A stretch of 64,000 nt of DNA from Hyphomicrobiales bacterium (GCA_900471525.1 UCEZ01000030.1:186001-250000); one strand, 5' to 3'; positions 47,015 to 57,437 are shown, counted from the first letter of the stretch. The notes: generated by a model not told the origin, from the letters alone. Program-made: numbers and translations.

Positions 47015-47038
47015 GTCGAACTCCTTGATCGCCGCGTA

Positions 47039-47977
47039 TTATTTGACGGAGACGCCATCGCGGATGCTGGCGAGACGATCGTAGTAGCCCCCCTTGAGCG
47101 GGTATTGCGCTATCATCAGTACGCCTTTGCTTCCGTCCACCCTGAGCCAGGCAACGCCTCCGAGCGTCTTGCCGCTATCTTTGTGCGCCCGCGTGTAGGT
47201 GATCTCGAGAACCCTGCCTTTTGACGTGTCGCGCATGGTCGTGCCGAGAAAATCGGCGCCTGGATATTCCTGCAGGATCCGTTGCCGTACAACTTCGCCG
47301 TCGCGCTCGGCGTCGAGGCTCCCTTGACCGTCGGCATCGCTCACGAAAATGGTTGCGAACGGCTGATCGATGGCTTTGCCCATATCGGAACTTGGGCCAT
47401 CCGTGACGACGGCGACTGCTCCGACCTGAATGTCGCTGATACGCATGCCAGCCAGATCGTCAAGGCGGTAGGGCAAGGCATCGGCGCGCTGCTCGATCGT
47501 CTGTTTCTGCTCGACCGCCGTCAGCATCACTGCTTCGACCGCAGCCATGTCCACCTGACCCTCGGCGACAGCGGGGACCACGACAACGACCATCGCATTG
47601 CTGTTTTCGCCTTCGATGAGAATCGATATCATTTTGGCGTTGCGGACTGTCATATATGCCTTGAACAACAGCGCATGTCGCCCTGCGACGGTCAGTTCGC
47701 GTGTTTCTTCGAGCCGGGCGATGTTGTTGCCTTCGCCTTGAATGCTACCGATCGAACCGAGGTCGGACAGCTTCAAGGGAGAAATCGGCGTCTGCGCGAT
47801 CATCAGCACGGCCTTGGCCGGGTGCAGGAACATGGCGATCGGGTCGCGGGTGAGGGAGAACCCCGCCGGAGGCTCTATGCTCCAGCTTGTTCCCGGCATC
47901 AGGATTGCTTCCCCGGCAGATACCGGAAGCGGAAAAAGCATCAGAAAGGCGCAGGTCACGAATGCAGTCAGCCGCAT
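47039..47977 (-). CDS. Exported protein of unknown function
   Basis: 312 residues. Residues 1-21 are a signal peptide (LTAFVTCAFLMLFPLPVSA). The mature protein contains two similar halves: each has a ...AVLMIAQTPIS / GVLMIAQYPLK strand and a TSWSIEPPAGFSLTRD-type opening, suggesting a tandem PsbP/Mog1-like fold. No catalytic motif is visible. Located between the cys and bet operons, on its own. Probably periplasmic. Confidence 0.78.
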   Translation of the reverse strand: MRLTAFVTCAFLMLFPLPVSAGEAILMPGTSWSIEPPAGFSLTRDPIAMFLHPAKAVLMIAQTPISPLKLSDLGSIGSIQGEGNNIARLEETRELTVAGRHALLFKAYMTVRNAKMISILIEGENSNAMVVVVVPAVAEGQVDMAAVEAVMLTAVEQKQTIEQRADALPYRLDDLAGMRISDIQVGAVAVVTDGPSSDMGKAIDQPFATIFVSDADGQGSLDAERDGEVVRQRILQEYPGADFLGTTMRDTSKGRVLEITYTRAHKDSGKTLGGVAWLRVDGSKGVLMIAQYPLKGGYYDRLASIRDGVSVK

Positions 47978-48100
47978 GCCGGTTTCCTCGCAGGATACGG
48001 GTCACAGCGTAAACCGGGCTCACCGTTCCATCAACGGCAATCGCCGTTTCCTTCGAAACGGCGATCATGGTGCGATTATTCGGATGCGATAGCAGTAAAC

Positions 48101-49753
48101 CTACCGGTCGCTGACCGCCCAGCGTGGATTGATCCACGGTTCCTGGTTGCTGCGGGGCAGGGGCTGCTTGCCGAGGATATGGTCAGCGGCCTTTTCGCCG
48201 GTCATGATCGAGGGGCCGTTGAGATTGCCGTATGTGACATGCGGGAAGATCGACGAGTCCGCAACGCGCAGGCCATCGACGCCGATGACCCGGGTCTCGG
48301 GATCGACGACAGCCAGCGGGTCGTCCTTCGAGCCCATCTTGCAGGTGCCGCAGGGATGATAGGCGCTTTCCAGGTGCTCGCGCAGGAAGTCATCGATCTG
48401 GTCGTCGGTCTTTACGCTCTCGCCCGGCTGGATTTCCGGGCCGCGATACTGATCGAACGCCTGTTGGCCGAAGATTTCGCGGGTAAGACGCACGCAGTGG
48501 CGGAACTTCTCCCAGTCTTCCGGATGGCTCATATAGTTGAACTGGATGACGGGATCGGCCTTCACGTCAGGCGAACGCAAGGTCACGCTACCACGCGATT
48601 TCGAGTGGTTGTAACCGACATGCACCTGAAAACCATGGCTTTTCGCCGCCGCCTTGCCGTCATAGGAGATCGCGACCGGCAGGAAGTGGTATTGGATATC
48701 CGGCTGTTTGACGCCGGGCGCCGAGCGCAGGAAGGCGCAGGCTTCGAACTGGTTGGAAATGCCGAGACCGGATTTGGTGAACATCCATTGCGCACCTGCC
48801 ACCCCCTGCCAGAACCAGGGCAGCCAGGAATAGAGCGATACCGGCTTGGTCGAGACCTGCTGGAAATAGAATTCCATATGGTCCTGCAGGTTGGCGCCGA
48901 CGCCCGGCCGGTCGACTTTCACCTCGATGCCCATCTCCTTCAGGTGCGCCGCCGGGCCGATCCCGGACAGCATCAGCAGTTTCGGCGAATTGAACGAGGA
49001 GGCAGAGACGATCACTTCGCGGTTGGCTTTGACCACCTCGATCTTGCCGCCACGCTCGATCTCGACGCCCACGGCCCGGCCGTTCTCGATGACGATCTTG
49101 CGGGCGTAGCAGCGCAGCAGCTCGACATTCGGCCGCTTGAGCGCCGGTCGAAGATAGGCGGATGCCGTCGACCAGCGCCGACCATTGTGGACCGTCTGCT
49201 CCATCAGGCCGAAACCCTCCTGCTTGGAGCCGTTATAGTCGTCGGTCAGCTCGAAACCGGCCTGCTGGCCGGCATCGACGAAGGCCTTGAACAGCGGATT
49301 CTTGTAGGAGCCGCGCCGGACATGCAGCGGCCCGTCAGTGCCGCGCCAGCCGTCCTCGCCGCCCTTGGAGTTTTCCATGCGCTTGAAGTACGGCAGCACG
49401 TCGGCATACCCCCAGCCGCGCGCGCCAAGCTCTTCCCACTCGTTATAGTCTTCCATCGAGCCGCGCACATAAACCATGCCGTTGATCGACGACGAGCCGC
49501 CGATCACCTTGCCGCGCGGGGCGGTGATGCGTCGATTATTGAGGTTCGGCTCGGGTTCCGAAAGATAACCCCAGTTGTAACGGCTCATGCTCATCGGCCA
49601 GGCAAGGGCTGCCGGCATCTGGATGAACGGCCCGAAATCGCTGCCGCCGAATTCCAGCACCAACACGGTATTCTTGCCGTCTTCCGACAGGCGATAAGCG
49701 AGTGCGGAGCCTGCGGAGCCGGAACCGATGATGACGTAATCTGCGCTTTGCAT
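48101..49753 (-). CDS. betA: Choline dehydrogenase (GMC oxidoreductase)
   Basis: 550 residues. FAD motif [21 protein letters not shown] at 6-26; GMC signature 1 in [19 protein letters not shown]; the active-site His in [12 protein letters not shown] and the final [18 protein letters not shown]. Oxidises choline to betaine aldehyde (and can continue to betaine) at the inner face of the membrane. Last gene of betI-betC-betB-betA; the 177-bp gap to betB contains a palindromic repeat pair. Confidence 0.98.
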   Translation of the reverse strand: MQSADYVIIGSGSAGSALAYRLSEDGKNTVLVLEFGGSDFGPFIQMPAALAWPMSMSRYNWGYLSEPEPNLNNRRITAPRGKVIGGSSSINGMVYVRGSMEDYNEWEELGARGWGYADVLPYFKRMENSKGGEDGWRGTDGPLHVRRGSYKNPLFKAFVDAGQQAGFELTDDYNGSKQEGFGLMEQTVHNGRRWSTASAYLRPALKRPNVELLRCYARKIVIENGRAVGVEIERGGKIEVVKANREVIVSASSFNSPKLLMLSGIGPAAHLKEMGIEVKVDRPGVGANLQDHMEFYFQQVSTKPVSLYSWLPWFWQGVAGAQWMFTKSGLGISNQFEACAFLRSAPGVKQPDIQYHFLPVAISYDGKAAAKSHGFQVHVGYNHSKSRGSVTLRSPDVKADPVIQFNYMSHPEDWEKFRHCVRLTREIFGQQAFDQYRGPEIQPGESVKTDDQIDDFLREHLESAYHPCGTCKMGSKDDPLAVVDPETRVIGVDGLRVADSSIFPHVTYGNLNGPSIMTGEKAADHILGKQPLPRSNQEPWINPRWAVSDR

Positions 49754-49792
49754 GGAATAGGCCTCTTTTGTTTCGGCGCTCGATGTTTCGGT

Positions 49793-49915
49793 AATCTCCC
49801 CCCTTGAGGGGGAGATGTCGGCGTCGCCGACAGAGGGGGGTGGGCCAGCCCAGAATTCGAGGAGAGTTACCCCCCTCTGTCCCTCCGGGACATCTCCCCC
49901 TCAAGGGGGGGGATT
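49793..49915. repeat. Palindromic repeat pair 3, inside the bet operon
   Basis: Units at 49793-49841 and 49869-49915, head to head, same family as at 16229-16896. Variable hairpins are GTCGGC-GTC-GCCGAC (49817-49831) and GTCCC-TCC-GGGAC (49879-49891). They occupy most of the betB-betA gap, with no nuclease gene between them. As RNA they would form large hairpins between betB and betA and could affect mRNA stability or betA expression. Confidence 0.92.
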
Positions 49916-49930
49916 AGCCGCGGGCTGAAA

Positions 49931-51394
49931 TCAATACGGCGACTGCACCGGCCCCATCGCCACGTAGACGCTCTTCAGCTCGGTGTAATGGTTCAGCGCC
50001 GCCAGAGAGTTCTCCCGCCCGAAACCGGACTGCTTGGAGCCACCGAACGGCACTTCGACCGGTGCCAGATTGTAGGTGTTGATCCAGAGCGTTCCGGCTT
50101 CCAGTTGATCCACCACACGGTGGGCGCGGGTGAGGTCGGCGGTGAAGACGCCGGCCGAAAGCCCGAACTCGGTGCCGTTCGCCCGTGCGACAACTTCGTC
50201 CTCATTGTCGAAGTCGAGTACGCACATGACCGGCCCGAAGATTTCCTCGCGGCAGATGGTCATGTCGTCGGTGACATCGGCAAATACGGTCGGCTGGATA
50301 TAGGTGCCCTCGGCCGACACGTTGTTGGGAATGCCGCCGCCGGTCACGAGTGTCGCACCCTCGGCCTTGCCCTTCTCGACATAGGAAAACACCTTGTCGA
50401 GCTGGGCGCGCGACACCATCGGTCCGAGCTGCGTTACCTCGTCCATCGGGTCGCCGATGATGATCTTTTCGGTGCGCTCCTTGAGCCGCGACAGGAACCT
50501 GTCCTTGATGCCTTTCTGGACGAAGACGCGGGTGCCGTTCGAGCAGACCTGACCGGTCGAATAGAAATTGCCGAGCATGGCACCGCCGATGGCGCTTTCG
50601 AGATCGGCGTCGTCGAAGACGATCAGCGGCGACTTGCCGCCAAGTTCCATCGTCACATGCTTGAGGCTCGATGCAGCTGCACCCGCCACCTTGCGGCCGG
50701 TCTCGACCGAGCCGGTGAGCGACACCTTGGCGACATCCTTGTGGTTGACCAGCAGCGGACCGGTGGTGCGGTCACCCTGGATGACGTTGTAAAGTCCCTT
50801 CGGCAGGCCGGCCTCGAAGAGAATTTCGGCGATCTTCAGCGCGCCGAGCGGCGTGTTTTCCGAAGGCTTGAAGACCATGGCATTGCCGGCGATCAGCGCC
50901 GGGGCGCCCTTCCAGCAGGCGATCTGCTGTGGATAGTTCCAGGCGCCGATGCCGACGCAGACGCCGAGCGGAACGCGCTTGGTAAAGGCGAAGTCGCCGC
51001 CGAGCGGGATATAGTCGCCATTGAGAGCGGCCGCCGCCACGCCGCCGAAGAACTCGAACGCATCCGCGCCCGAGGTCGGGTCGGCGACGATGGTTTCCTG
51101 GATCGGCTTGCCAGTGTCGAGCGTTTCAAGCTCGGAGAGTTCGCGATTGCGTTCGCGCATGATGTCGGCAGCGCGCTTCAAAATGCGGCCGCGCGCTGTC
51201 GGGCTCATCGCCGCCCACTCAGGTTGGGCGCGCTTGGCTGCCGCAATCGCCTTTTCGACGATGGCGGGCGTTGCGGCATGCAGCCGGGCGATGACTTCGC
51301 CGGTTGCCGGATAGATGCTGTCGAAGGCGGCGCCCTCGATATCCTCGACATATTCGCCGTCGATGAAATGGGAGGCTGGCGGTTGGGCTTTCAT
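49931..51394 (-). CDS. betB: Betaine aldehyde dehydrogenase
   Basis: 487 residues. Catalytic C284 in [11 protein letters not shown], general base E250 in [11 protein letters not shown]-binding [13 protein letters not shown]. The BADH signature and length match BetB. Converts betaine aldehyde to glycine betaine with NAD(P)+, supplying an osmoprotectant and carbon/nitrogen source. Starts one base after the betC stop. Confidence 0.98.
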   Translation of the reverse strand: MKAQPPASHFIDGEYVEDIEGAAFDSIYPATGEVIARLHAATPAIVEKAIAAAKRAQPEWAAMSPTARGRILKRAADIMRERNRELSELETLDTGKPIQETIVADPTSGADAFEFFGGVAAAALNGDYIPLGGDFAFTKRVPLGVCVGIGAWNYPQQIACWKGAPALIAGNAMVFKPSENTPLGALKIAEILFEAGLPKGLYNVIQGDRTTGPLLVNHKDVAKVSLTGSVETGRKVAGAAASSLKHVTMELGGKSPLIVFDDADLESAIGGAMLGNFYSTGQVCSNGTRVFVQKGIKDRFLSRLKERTEKIIIGDPMDEVTQLGPMVSRAQLDKVFSYVEKGKAEGATLVTGGGIPNNVSAEGTYIQPTVFADVTDDMTICREEIFGPVMCVLDFDNEDEVVARANGTEFGLSAGVFTADLTRAHRVVDQLEAGTLWINTYNLAPVEVPFGGSKQSGFGRENSLAALNHYTELKSVYVAMGPVQSPY

Positions 51395-51395
51395 C

Positions 51396-52925
51396 TTATT
51401 CCCCTCGCGGAAAGCGTTTGGATTCTTCGAGATTGTCGAGATTCATGTGGTTGCGCATGTAGCGCTCGGATGCCTTCTGCAACGGCTGGTGATCCCACGG
51501 GTAATAGGCGCCGTTCCTCAGCGCCTCGTAGACCACCCAGCGCCGCGCCTGGCTTTCGCGCACGGCGGAATCGAACGCCTCCATATCCCAGCGGCTGTCG
51601 CGCATCGCCTGGAAGGCACGCAACGTCGGGGCGTGTGCGGCAACGCCCGCAAGATTGGTGCGTTCCAGCGGGTCTGCATCGAGATCAAAAAGCTGATCTG
51701 GATCAAGCGCACAATGGATGTATTTCCATTTGCCTTCGCGGATGCAGACCAGCGGCGCATAGGAGCCCTCGGCGGCATATTCCATCAGCACCGGCGCGAC
51801 GCGGGCCTCGCCGTTGATCACCGGCACGAGACTTTCGCCATCCGTCCAGGGCATGATCTCGTCCATGGAAATCCCGGCGAGATCGCAGAGCGTCGGCGTC
51901 AGGTCAAGGTTGGATGTCGGCGCCAGATGCAGGCCGGGGGTGATGCCGGGACCGGCGACCATCAGCGGCACACGGGCCGAGCCCTCGAAGAAGTTCATCT
52001 TGAACCACAATCCGCGCTCGCCGAGCATGTCGCCATGGTCAGAGCAGAACAGGATCAACGTATCGTCGAGCATCCGCGTCCGGGTCAGCGTATCGACGAG
52101 TTCGCCAACTTTTTCGTCGAGATAGGAAATATTGGCGAAATAGGCCTGGCGCGACCGCCGGACATTCTCCTCGGTCAGCGAAAAATTGGAGTAGTCGCAG
52201 GCATGGATCAGGCGCTGCGAATGCGGGTCCTGTTCGGCGAGGGGAATCTCGCCGACTTCCGGCAGAAGCTGGTCGCAGTCGTTGTAGAGGTCCCAGAATT
52301 TGCGCCGCGCCACGTAGGGGTCGTGCGGATGGGTGAAGGAGACGGTCACAGCCCAGGGACGACGGGTCTCATCACCCTGCTCGCGGGAGAGCTGGTAGAG
52401 CTTCTGGTTGGCGAGGAAGGCGACCTCGTCGTCATATTCCATCTGGTTGGTGATTTCGGCAACGCCGGCGCCGGTGACCGAGCCGAGATTGTGATACCAC
52501 CAGTCGATCCGTTCGCCGGGCTTGCGGTAATCCGGCGTCCAGCCGAAATCGGCTGGATAGATATCCGTCGTCAGCCTTTCCTCGAAACCGTGCAACTGGT
52601 CCGGCCCGACGAAGTGCATCTTGCCCGACAGGGCTGTGTAATAGCCGGCGCGGCGAAGGTGATGCGCATAGGTCGGGATCGAGGAGGCGTATTCGGCGGC
52701 GTTGTCATAGACCTGCGTGCGGCTCGGCAATTGGCCCGCCATAAGGGACGCGCGGGCAGGGGCGCAGAGTGGCGAGGAGGTATAATTGTTGCGGAAGCGC
52801 GCCGAGCGTTTGGCCAGCGCCTTCATGTGCGGCGCGTGCAGGAACTCTGCCGGACCGTCGGGAAAGAACTTTCCGTTCAGCTGGTCGACCATGATGATGA
52901 GAATGTTCGGCCGTCCGGAAGTCAT
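51396..52925 (-). CDS. betC: Choline-sulfatase
   Basis: 509 residues. The sulfatase signature [16 protein letters not shown] gives the formylglycine Cys C54 (CxPxR motif). Metal ligands are in [10 protein letters not shown] (N-terminus) and [17 protein letters not shown]. The C-terminal [12 protein letters not shown] region is typical of BetC. Hydrolyses choline-O-sulfate to choline and sulfate, feeding betA/betB. Overlaps betI by four bases. Presence of betC between betI and betB is the Sinorhizobium-type order. Confidence 0.97.
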   Translation of the reverse strand: MTSGRPNILIIMVDQLNGKFFPDGPAEFLHAPHMKALAKRSARFRNNYTSSPLCAPARASLMAGQLPSRTQVYDNAAEYASSIPTYAHHLRRAGYYTALSGKMHFVGPDQLHGFEERLTTDIYPADFGWTPDYRKPGERIDWWYHNLGSVTGAGVAEITNQMEYDDEVAFLANQKLYQLSREQGDETRRPWAVTVSFTHPHDPYVARRKFWDLYNDCDQLLPEVGEIPLAEQDPHSQRLIHACDYSNFSLTEENVRRSRQAYFANISYLDEKVGELVDTLTRTRMLDDTLILFCSDHGDMLGERGLWFKMNFFEGSARVPLMVAGPGITPGLHLAPTSNLDLTPTLCDLAGISMDEIMPWTDGESLVPVINGEARVAPVLMEYAAEGSYAPLVCIREGKWKYIHCALDPDQLFDLDADPLERTNLAGVAAHAPTLRAFQAMRDSRWDMEAFDSAVRESQARRWVVYEALRNGAYYPWDHQPLQKASERYMRNHMNLDNLEESKRFPRGE

Positions 52926-53524
52926 GCGGCGTTTTCCTGTCTCGAAAGAGCATTCAGATGGAGCGTGATATAGTCGTCGGTCAGCGCTATCGAAGCCTCC
53001 GCCGTCACCGGCGAAGATCCGAGCGAACGGCGAATATAAAGCCCGTCGATCATCGCGGCAGTGCCTTCTGCGATGCGCTGCGCATCATCTGCGACACAAA
53101 GGCTCTTGAGGCTGTCGACGAGATTGGAACGCAGCCGGCGGGCATAAATGACCAGGAACCGCCGGGTCTCTTCGGAGCGCTGCGCATCAGAGTAGAAGGC
53201 CAGCCATGCGGCGATGGTTTCCGGCGCAAACTGGTCGGCCTGGAAGCTGACGCGCACGATCGCCGACAGGCGCTCCCGCGGCGTCCCTACTGCCTTGAGC
53301 GCTGTCACCGTATCGTCGCGCAATTGCTTCAGAAGAGAGCGCACGGTTTCGACCAGCAACTGCTCCTTGCTGCCGAAATAATGATGCGCAAGGGCTGCCG
53401 AAACGCCGGCCTTGCGGGCGATGTCGGACATGGTGACGGACAGCGTGCCCTGGTCGCCGATAACGTGCAGCGCTGCATCCACAAGCGCCTTGCGGCGCAC
53501 CGGCTCCATCCCGACTTTCGGCAC
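52922..53524 (-). CDS. betI: TetR-family repressor of the bet operon
   Basis: 200 residues from a GTG at 53524 with AAGGAG upstream; the protein then begins PKVGMEPVRRKALVDAALHVIG, the BetI start. TetR HTH: LSVTMSDIARKAGVSAALAHHYFGSKEQLLVET. BetI represses bet genes and is released by choline. The frame is open further upstream (to 53575) but that would run through the operator. Confidence 0.95.
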   Translation of the reverse strand: MPKVGMEPVRRKALVDAALHVIGDQGTLSVTMSDIARKAGVSAALAHHYFGSKEQLLVETVRSLLKQLRDDTVTALKAVGTPRERLSAIVRVSFQADQFAPETIAAWLAFYSDAQRSEETRRFLVIYARRLRSNLVDSLKSLCVADDAQRIAEGTAAMIDGLYIRRSLGSSPVTAEASIALTDDYITLHLNALSRQENAA

Positions 53525-53555
53525 TGTCGATCTCCTTGACGGACGCAATGTATTT

Positions 53556-53575
53556 TTGATTGACTCATCAATCAA
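53556..53575. promoter_or_regulatory. BetI operator
   Basis: TTGATTGACTCATCAATCAA: perfect 8-bp arms with a CTCA centre, 32 bases upstream of the betI start. It matches the known BetI-type site (TTGATTG...CAATCAA). Confidence 0.85.
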
Positions 53576-53707
53576 TAAAAAACTTAGGCGGATTTCGGGA
53601 ATTTTTGAGGCTGGTTTTTTGGTGAAACTCTGCCAGCCAAACTTCTCTCAACAGCTGGCAGCAACCTTAAACGAAGCCGTCCGGCCGGCAATGAACTTGC
53701 TCCAAAG

Positions 53708-54172
53708 TCAAATGCCGCTAATGAGCAAGTACTCATGGCGTTCAAGGAGCTTGCGAACACGGTTTTCGAATTGATCGAGGAATCTTAATAACGCCTTTTG
53801 ATGAAATCTGTATCGTCGCTGTAGCAAGCCAGGAGCTATGACATGCTTCCGGACGACTGCCCTCAAACGGGTATTCCTGCGAACATCACGGCGCAATTCG
53901 GGAAATTGAGACAGGATTTCGATCCACGTTTCCCGCGCGACCCAGGTGACGCCCCAATGACGATACTTCGTCCACCAGTCGGGGAAGGACCGAGCGACAA
54001 TCCCTTCGATGAAAAGAAAAGCTTCCTCCCTGACGCTGAAAGCATCGGGATGAAAACGATCATAGTCTTGGGTGTCGCAGAAAGAATGGTCACAAGGGAT
54101 GAAATCGAAGGTCAATCCGCCTTTAGGGCCAGATACAACCTTGTAATGAATTTGCATCGGAAAAGCGGACAT
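53708..54172 (-). CDS. Hypothetical protein
   Basis: 154 residues from the ATG at 54172 (a GTG at 54184 is possible). The sequence is basic and aromatic-rich: FPMQIHYKVVSGPKGGLTFDFIPCDHSFCDTQDYDRFHPDAF...VARSFPDWWTKYRHWGVTWVARETWIEILSQFPELRRDVRRN, ending in a helical RFHQKALLRFLDQFENRVRKLLERHEYLLISGI. No signal peptide, no known domain. No clear ribosome-binding site, and codon use is less GC3-biased than neighbours, hinting at acquired DNA. The 130-bp gap to betI contains only the operator. Confidence 0.55.
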   Translation of the reverse strand: MSAFPMQIHYKVVSGPKGGLTFDFIPCDHSFCDTQDYDRFHPDAFSVREEAFLFIEGIVARSFPDWWTKYRHWGVTWVARETWIEILSQFPELRRDVRRNTRLRAVVRKHVIAPGLLQRRYRFHQKALLRFLDQFENRVRKLLERHEYLLISGI

Positions 54173-54397
54173 CGCGTGCCGCACAAATGGACGATGGCAT
54201 TCAATATCAACAAGATCATTGGAAGGTCAATGCTTGCCTCTGCATCGGGAGCGGATGACCCGCCGGCTTCACGGCGGCAGGAGCAAGCGCGTTCGATCGC
54301 CCTCCTACCAGCCCTCTCAATCCGTTTCCCATTGAAAGCCGATCGCCCATGGTAGACAGTTCCGAATAGGCTCGATTTGCCTCGATCGGAGATACCA

Positions 54398-54835
54398 TTG
54401 AAATCATTTCTCATGTCCTGGCAGGCATGGGCGCTTCTGTCCGCCGCCTTTGCCGCGCTCACCGCCATTTTCGCCAAGATCGGCATCGAGAACGTCAACT
54501 CCGATTTCGCCACATTCGTGCGCACGATCGTCATCCTTCTTGCCATCGCCCTGATGCTGTTTCTGACGGGAAACTGGCAGGCGCCCGGTACTGTATCGGG
54601 CAAAAGCTGGCTGTTTCTCGTGCTGTCGGGGCTGGCGACGGGCGCGTCCTGGCTCTGCTACTTCCGTGCCCTCAAGCTGGGCAATGCCGCCCAGGTCGCG
54701 CCGGTCGACAAATTGAGCGTGGTGCTTGTTGCCGTTTTTGCCGTATTCTTCCTCGGCGAGCGGCTGTCACTCGCCCATTGGGCCGGGGTGTGTATGGTTG
54801 GCTGTGGCGCAGTGCTTTTGGCGCTGAAGATTTAA
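54398..54835 (+). CDS. EamA-like small membrane transporter (single EamA unit)
   Basis: 145 residues from a TTG at 54398 with CGGAGA upstream, or 140 from the ATG at 54413. Four to five hydrophobic segments in one EamA (DMT) repeat: WQAWALLSAAFAALTAIFAKIGIENVNSDFATFVRTIVILL...FLVLSGLATGASWLCYFRALKLGNAAQVAPVDKLSVVLVAVFAVFFLGERLSLAHWAGVCMVGCGAVLLAL. Single-repeat members dimerise to transport small molecules. Substrate unknown. Confidence 0.88.
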   Translation: MKSFLMSWQAWALLSAAFAALTAIFAKIGIENVNSDFATFVRTIVILLAIALMLFLTGNWQAPGTVSGKSWLFLVLSGLATGASWLCYFRALKLGNAAQVAPVDKLSVVLVAVFAVFFLGERLSLAHWAGVCMVGCGAVLLALKI

Positions 54836-54927
54836 ATGCCGAAATTGGCAACCGCGCTCGCATTTTAAAAGGATGTTATTCTATCTAGGATTACATAAAC
54901 TCAAACAAAATGATTGGAGGTTGCGTC

Positions 54928-55476
54928 ATGGCTCAGGATTCCGACACCGCGCTCAGGCCGGCCCTCAGTGAAAAATGGGGATGGTTCGTAGCGCTCGGCG
55001 TGGCGATGATCATGGCCGGTGGCATCGCGTTTGGAAACGTCATGGCCGCGACAGTAGCCTCCGTCTACACCGTTGGCATCGTCATGCTGCTCGGCGGCAT
55101 GCTGCATCTGGGGCAGGCCTTCCGCGTCAAGAAATGGGAAAGCGTATTCTACTGGATCCTCAGCGGTGCCTGCTACACCGTCGCCGGCGTCTTCGCCTTC
55201 CTCAATCCGCTGCTTGCCTCTGCCGTGCTCACCTTCCTGATGGCCATAGCGTTGATCGTCGCCGGCGCCTTCCGGATGTGGACGGCGCTCAAGTTGCGGC
55301 CGTTGAATGGATGGGGATGGATCGCGCTTGGCGGGCTGGTGACGCTTGTCGCGGGCCTCGTCCTGGCTGCCGGATGGCCGGTCAACAGCCTGTGGATCCT
55401 CGGCCTGTTCCTGGCGATCGATCTGGTCATGCAGGGCCTCGCCCTCATCGCATTCGGTGTGCTTGCCAAGGGGTAA
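54928..55476 (+). CDS. HdeD/DUF308 membrane protein
   Basis: 182 residues from the ATG at 54928, with GGAGG seven bases upstream. Six hydrophobic segments in the HdeD family pattern (WGWFVALGVAMIMAGGIAFGN, TVASVYTVGIVMLLGGMLHLGQAF, FYWILSGACYTVAGVFAFLNPLLASAVLTFLMAIALIVAGAFRM). E. coli HdeD is linked to acid resistance; function here inferred only from family. Confidence 0.9.
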   Translation: MAQDSDTALRPALSEKWGWFVALGVAMIMAGGIAFGNVMAATVASVYTVGIVMLLGGMLHLGQAFRVKKWESVFYWILSGACYTVAGVFAFLNPLLASAVLTFLMAIALIVAGAFRMWTALKLRPLNGWGWIALGGLVTLVAGLVLAAGWPVNSLWILGLFLAIDLVMQGLALIAFGVLAKG

Positions 55477-55631
55477 GAGACGATTTGCAGGGTGGAAATG
55501 GGTTGTGTTTCGTCCTGCTAACTCACAGCAGTCATTGAACTTTCATCAAATTGTCATGCTGGGGAAACGGAATATTCAGTCCTCTGGAACGATCTTTCGC
55601 GCGACCTCATGTCCGCTTCCGGAGTTTCCGT

Positions 55632-57437
55632 ATGTCCGCCGCCGCCGAAATGCTGTCTCTGCGCCGTTTCGGCGATGACCAGATCGTTACGCTTGCCAAG
55701 CTCGCAATCGAAAACGCCTTCCAGCCGATCGCCGAAATCGCGACGGGAGCGGTCTTCGGCTATGAGACGCTGATGCGCGGCTTCGAGCGGCTGGGCTTCA
55801 AGTCGCCGCTCGAACTGCTGGACAAGGCCGAGGAGGCCGGCCAGCTTCTGGCGCTGGAACACATGATCAACACGCGTGCCTTTGCCGGTTTTGCCAGCCT
55901 GCCGGACTTTGCCTCGCGCACCCTGTTCGTCAATTTCGACAGCCGCCTGATCGGCCTGGAAGGCGATGTCGTCGAGCGGCTCGGCAATCACCTGAAACGC
56001 TCCGCCATCCCGCCGTCGTCGATCTGCTTCGAATTGTCGGAACGTTTCGACAGCGGCAAGATGCCGGATTTTTCCGGTCTGGTGAAAAAGCTGCGGCAGG
56101 CCGGCTTCAAGCTGGCGATCGACGATTTCGGCGTCGGTTTCAACGGCCTGAAGCTGCTCTGCGACCAGCCGGTGGACTATGTGAAGATCGACCGCCACTT
56201 CATCTCCGGCATCGAATCGAGCCCGCGCAAGCGTCATATGGTGCGCCATACCGTCAACACGGCCCATGTGCTCGGCACGCGCGTCATCGCCGAAGGCGTC
56301 GAAACCGAGGCTGAATTTGCCACCTGCCGCGATCTCGGCTGCGATCTCGTTCAGGGTTATTTCGTCGCCCGCCCGACGGTGCATTTTGCCGACCTGCAGC
56401 CGGCCTATCCGCATCTTGAACAGACCGCCCGCGCCCGGCGCCAGTCTGCTTCGCTCGACAGCATCCTCATCCGCAAGCAGATCGAGCAGGTGCCGGCACT
56501 GCGCGAAAACGACGATCTGGATTCGGTGTTCGAACTGTTTCGCCGCTCGCCGCAGCGCAGCTTCTTTCCGGTCCTCAACGCCAACGGCGAGCCGCGCGGC
56601 GTGCTGCATGAGTATCACGTCAAGGAGATGATCTATCATCCGTTCGGCCGCGATCTCCTGAAGAACCACATGTACCAGCGCCATATCTCGCATTTCGTCA
56701 GCCCTGCGCCGATCGCGGATCTGGAAACGCCGGCCGACGAGATGCTGAAGATCTTTGCCGGCATGGATGGTAGCGACTGCGTCATCCTGACGGAGAACAT
56801 GCGGTATGCCGGCATCCTGTCGGCGTCCTCTCTTTTGAAGATCATCAGCGAGAAACAACTGAAAAACGCACAGGAGCAGAACCCGCTGACCGGCCTGCCG
56901 GGCAACCGCGCCATTCGCGACTATGTGCAGGGCGCGGTCCTCGACGCCGACGAGGCGCGCTATTTTTGCTACTGCGATTTCGACAGCTTCAAACCGTTCA
57001 ACGACTATTACGGCTTCCAGAAGGGCGATCTGGCCATCTCGCTGTTTGCCGCCCTGATGCGCCGGCATTTCATCGGCGAGGAAAAATTTTTGGGCCATGT
57101 CGGCGGCGACGATTTCTTCATCGGCGTCAGCGGCTGGACGCAGGAGGAGGTCGGCTCCGTGCTCACCCGGGTTCTCTCCGAGTTCCGCAGCGACGTCCGC
57201 CAGCTCTATTCGCCGGAGCACCAGCAGGCCGGCTACATGACCGGCCACGGCCGCAGCGGCGAGGCGACAATCTTTCCGCTGATGCGCTGCTCGATCGCCG
57301 TGCTCATCCTGCCGGAGGGGTTCGTCTTCTCCGACGCCCAGGCCGTCAGCGCCCGCATCGCCGAGATCAAGAGCCGGGCCAAGGAAAGCGACACGGGCCT
57401 GGTCTTCGATACGTTCGGTGGTGCCGCGCAGATCTGA
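55632..57437 (+). CDS. EAL-CBS-degenerate GGDEF cyclic di-GMP protein
   Basis: 601 residues from the ATG at 55632 (GGAG eight bases upstream). The order is EAL (about 20-255), CBS-pair region (about 280-405), GGDEF-like (about 418-595). EAL catalytic residues appear complete: E45 in YETL, N101, E134, D164-D165 in IDDFG, K185, E221 in EGVE, so it may be an active phosphodiesterase. The GGDEF signature is GGDDF (491-495), with Asp replacing the catalytic Glu, suggesting a regulatory rather than cyclase role. The architecture resembles LapD-unrelated YfgF/rhizobial EAL-CBS-GGDEF proteins. No membrane span, so cytoplasmic. Confidence 0.92.
   Translation: MSAAAEMLSLRRFGDDQIVTLAKLAIENAFQPIAEIATGAVFGYETLMRGFERLGFKSPLELLDKAEEAGQLLALEHMINTRAFAGFASLPDFASRTLFVNFDSRLIGLEGDVVERLGNHLKRSAIPPSSICFELSERFDSGKMPDFSGLVKKLRQAGFKLAIDDFGVGFNGLKLLCDQPVDYVKIDRHFISGIESSPRKRHMVRHTVNTAHVLGTRVIAEGVETEAEFATCRDLGCDLVQGYFVARPTVHFADLQPAYPHLEQTARARRQSASLDSILIRKQIEQVPALRENDDLDSVFELFRRSPQRSFFPVLNANGEPRGVLHEYHVKEMIYHPFGRDLLKNHMYQRHISHFVSPAPIADLETPADEMLKIFAGMDGSDCVILTENMRYAGILSASSLLKIISEKQLKNAQEQNPLTGLPGNRAIRDYVQGAVLDADEARYFCYCDFDSFKPFNDYYGFQKGDLAISLFAALMRRHFIGEEKFLGHVGGDDFFIGVSGWTQEEVGSVLTRVLSEFRSDVRQLYSPEHQQAGYMTGHGRSGEATIFPLMRCSIAVLILPEGFVFSDAQAVSARIAEIKSRAKESDTGLVFDTFGGAAQI

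Noticed and set aside
47282-49807. 841-codon plus-strand open frame over betA and its neighbour
   Set aside because: Runs antisense through betA, the repeat and an exported-protein gene; no domain.
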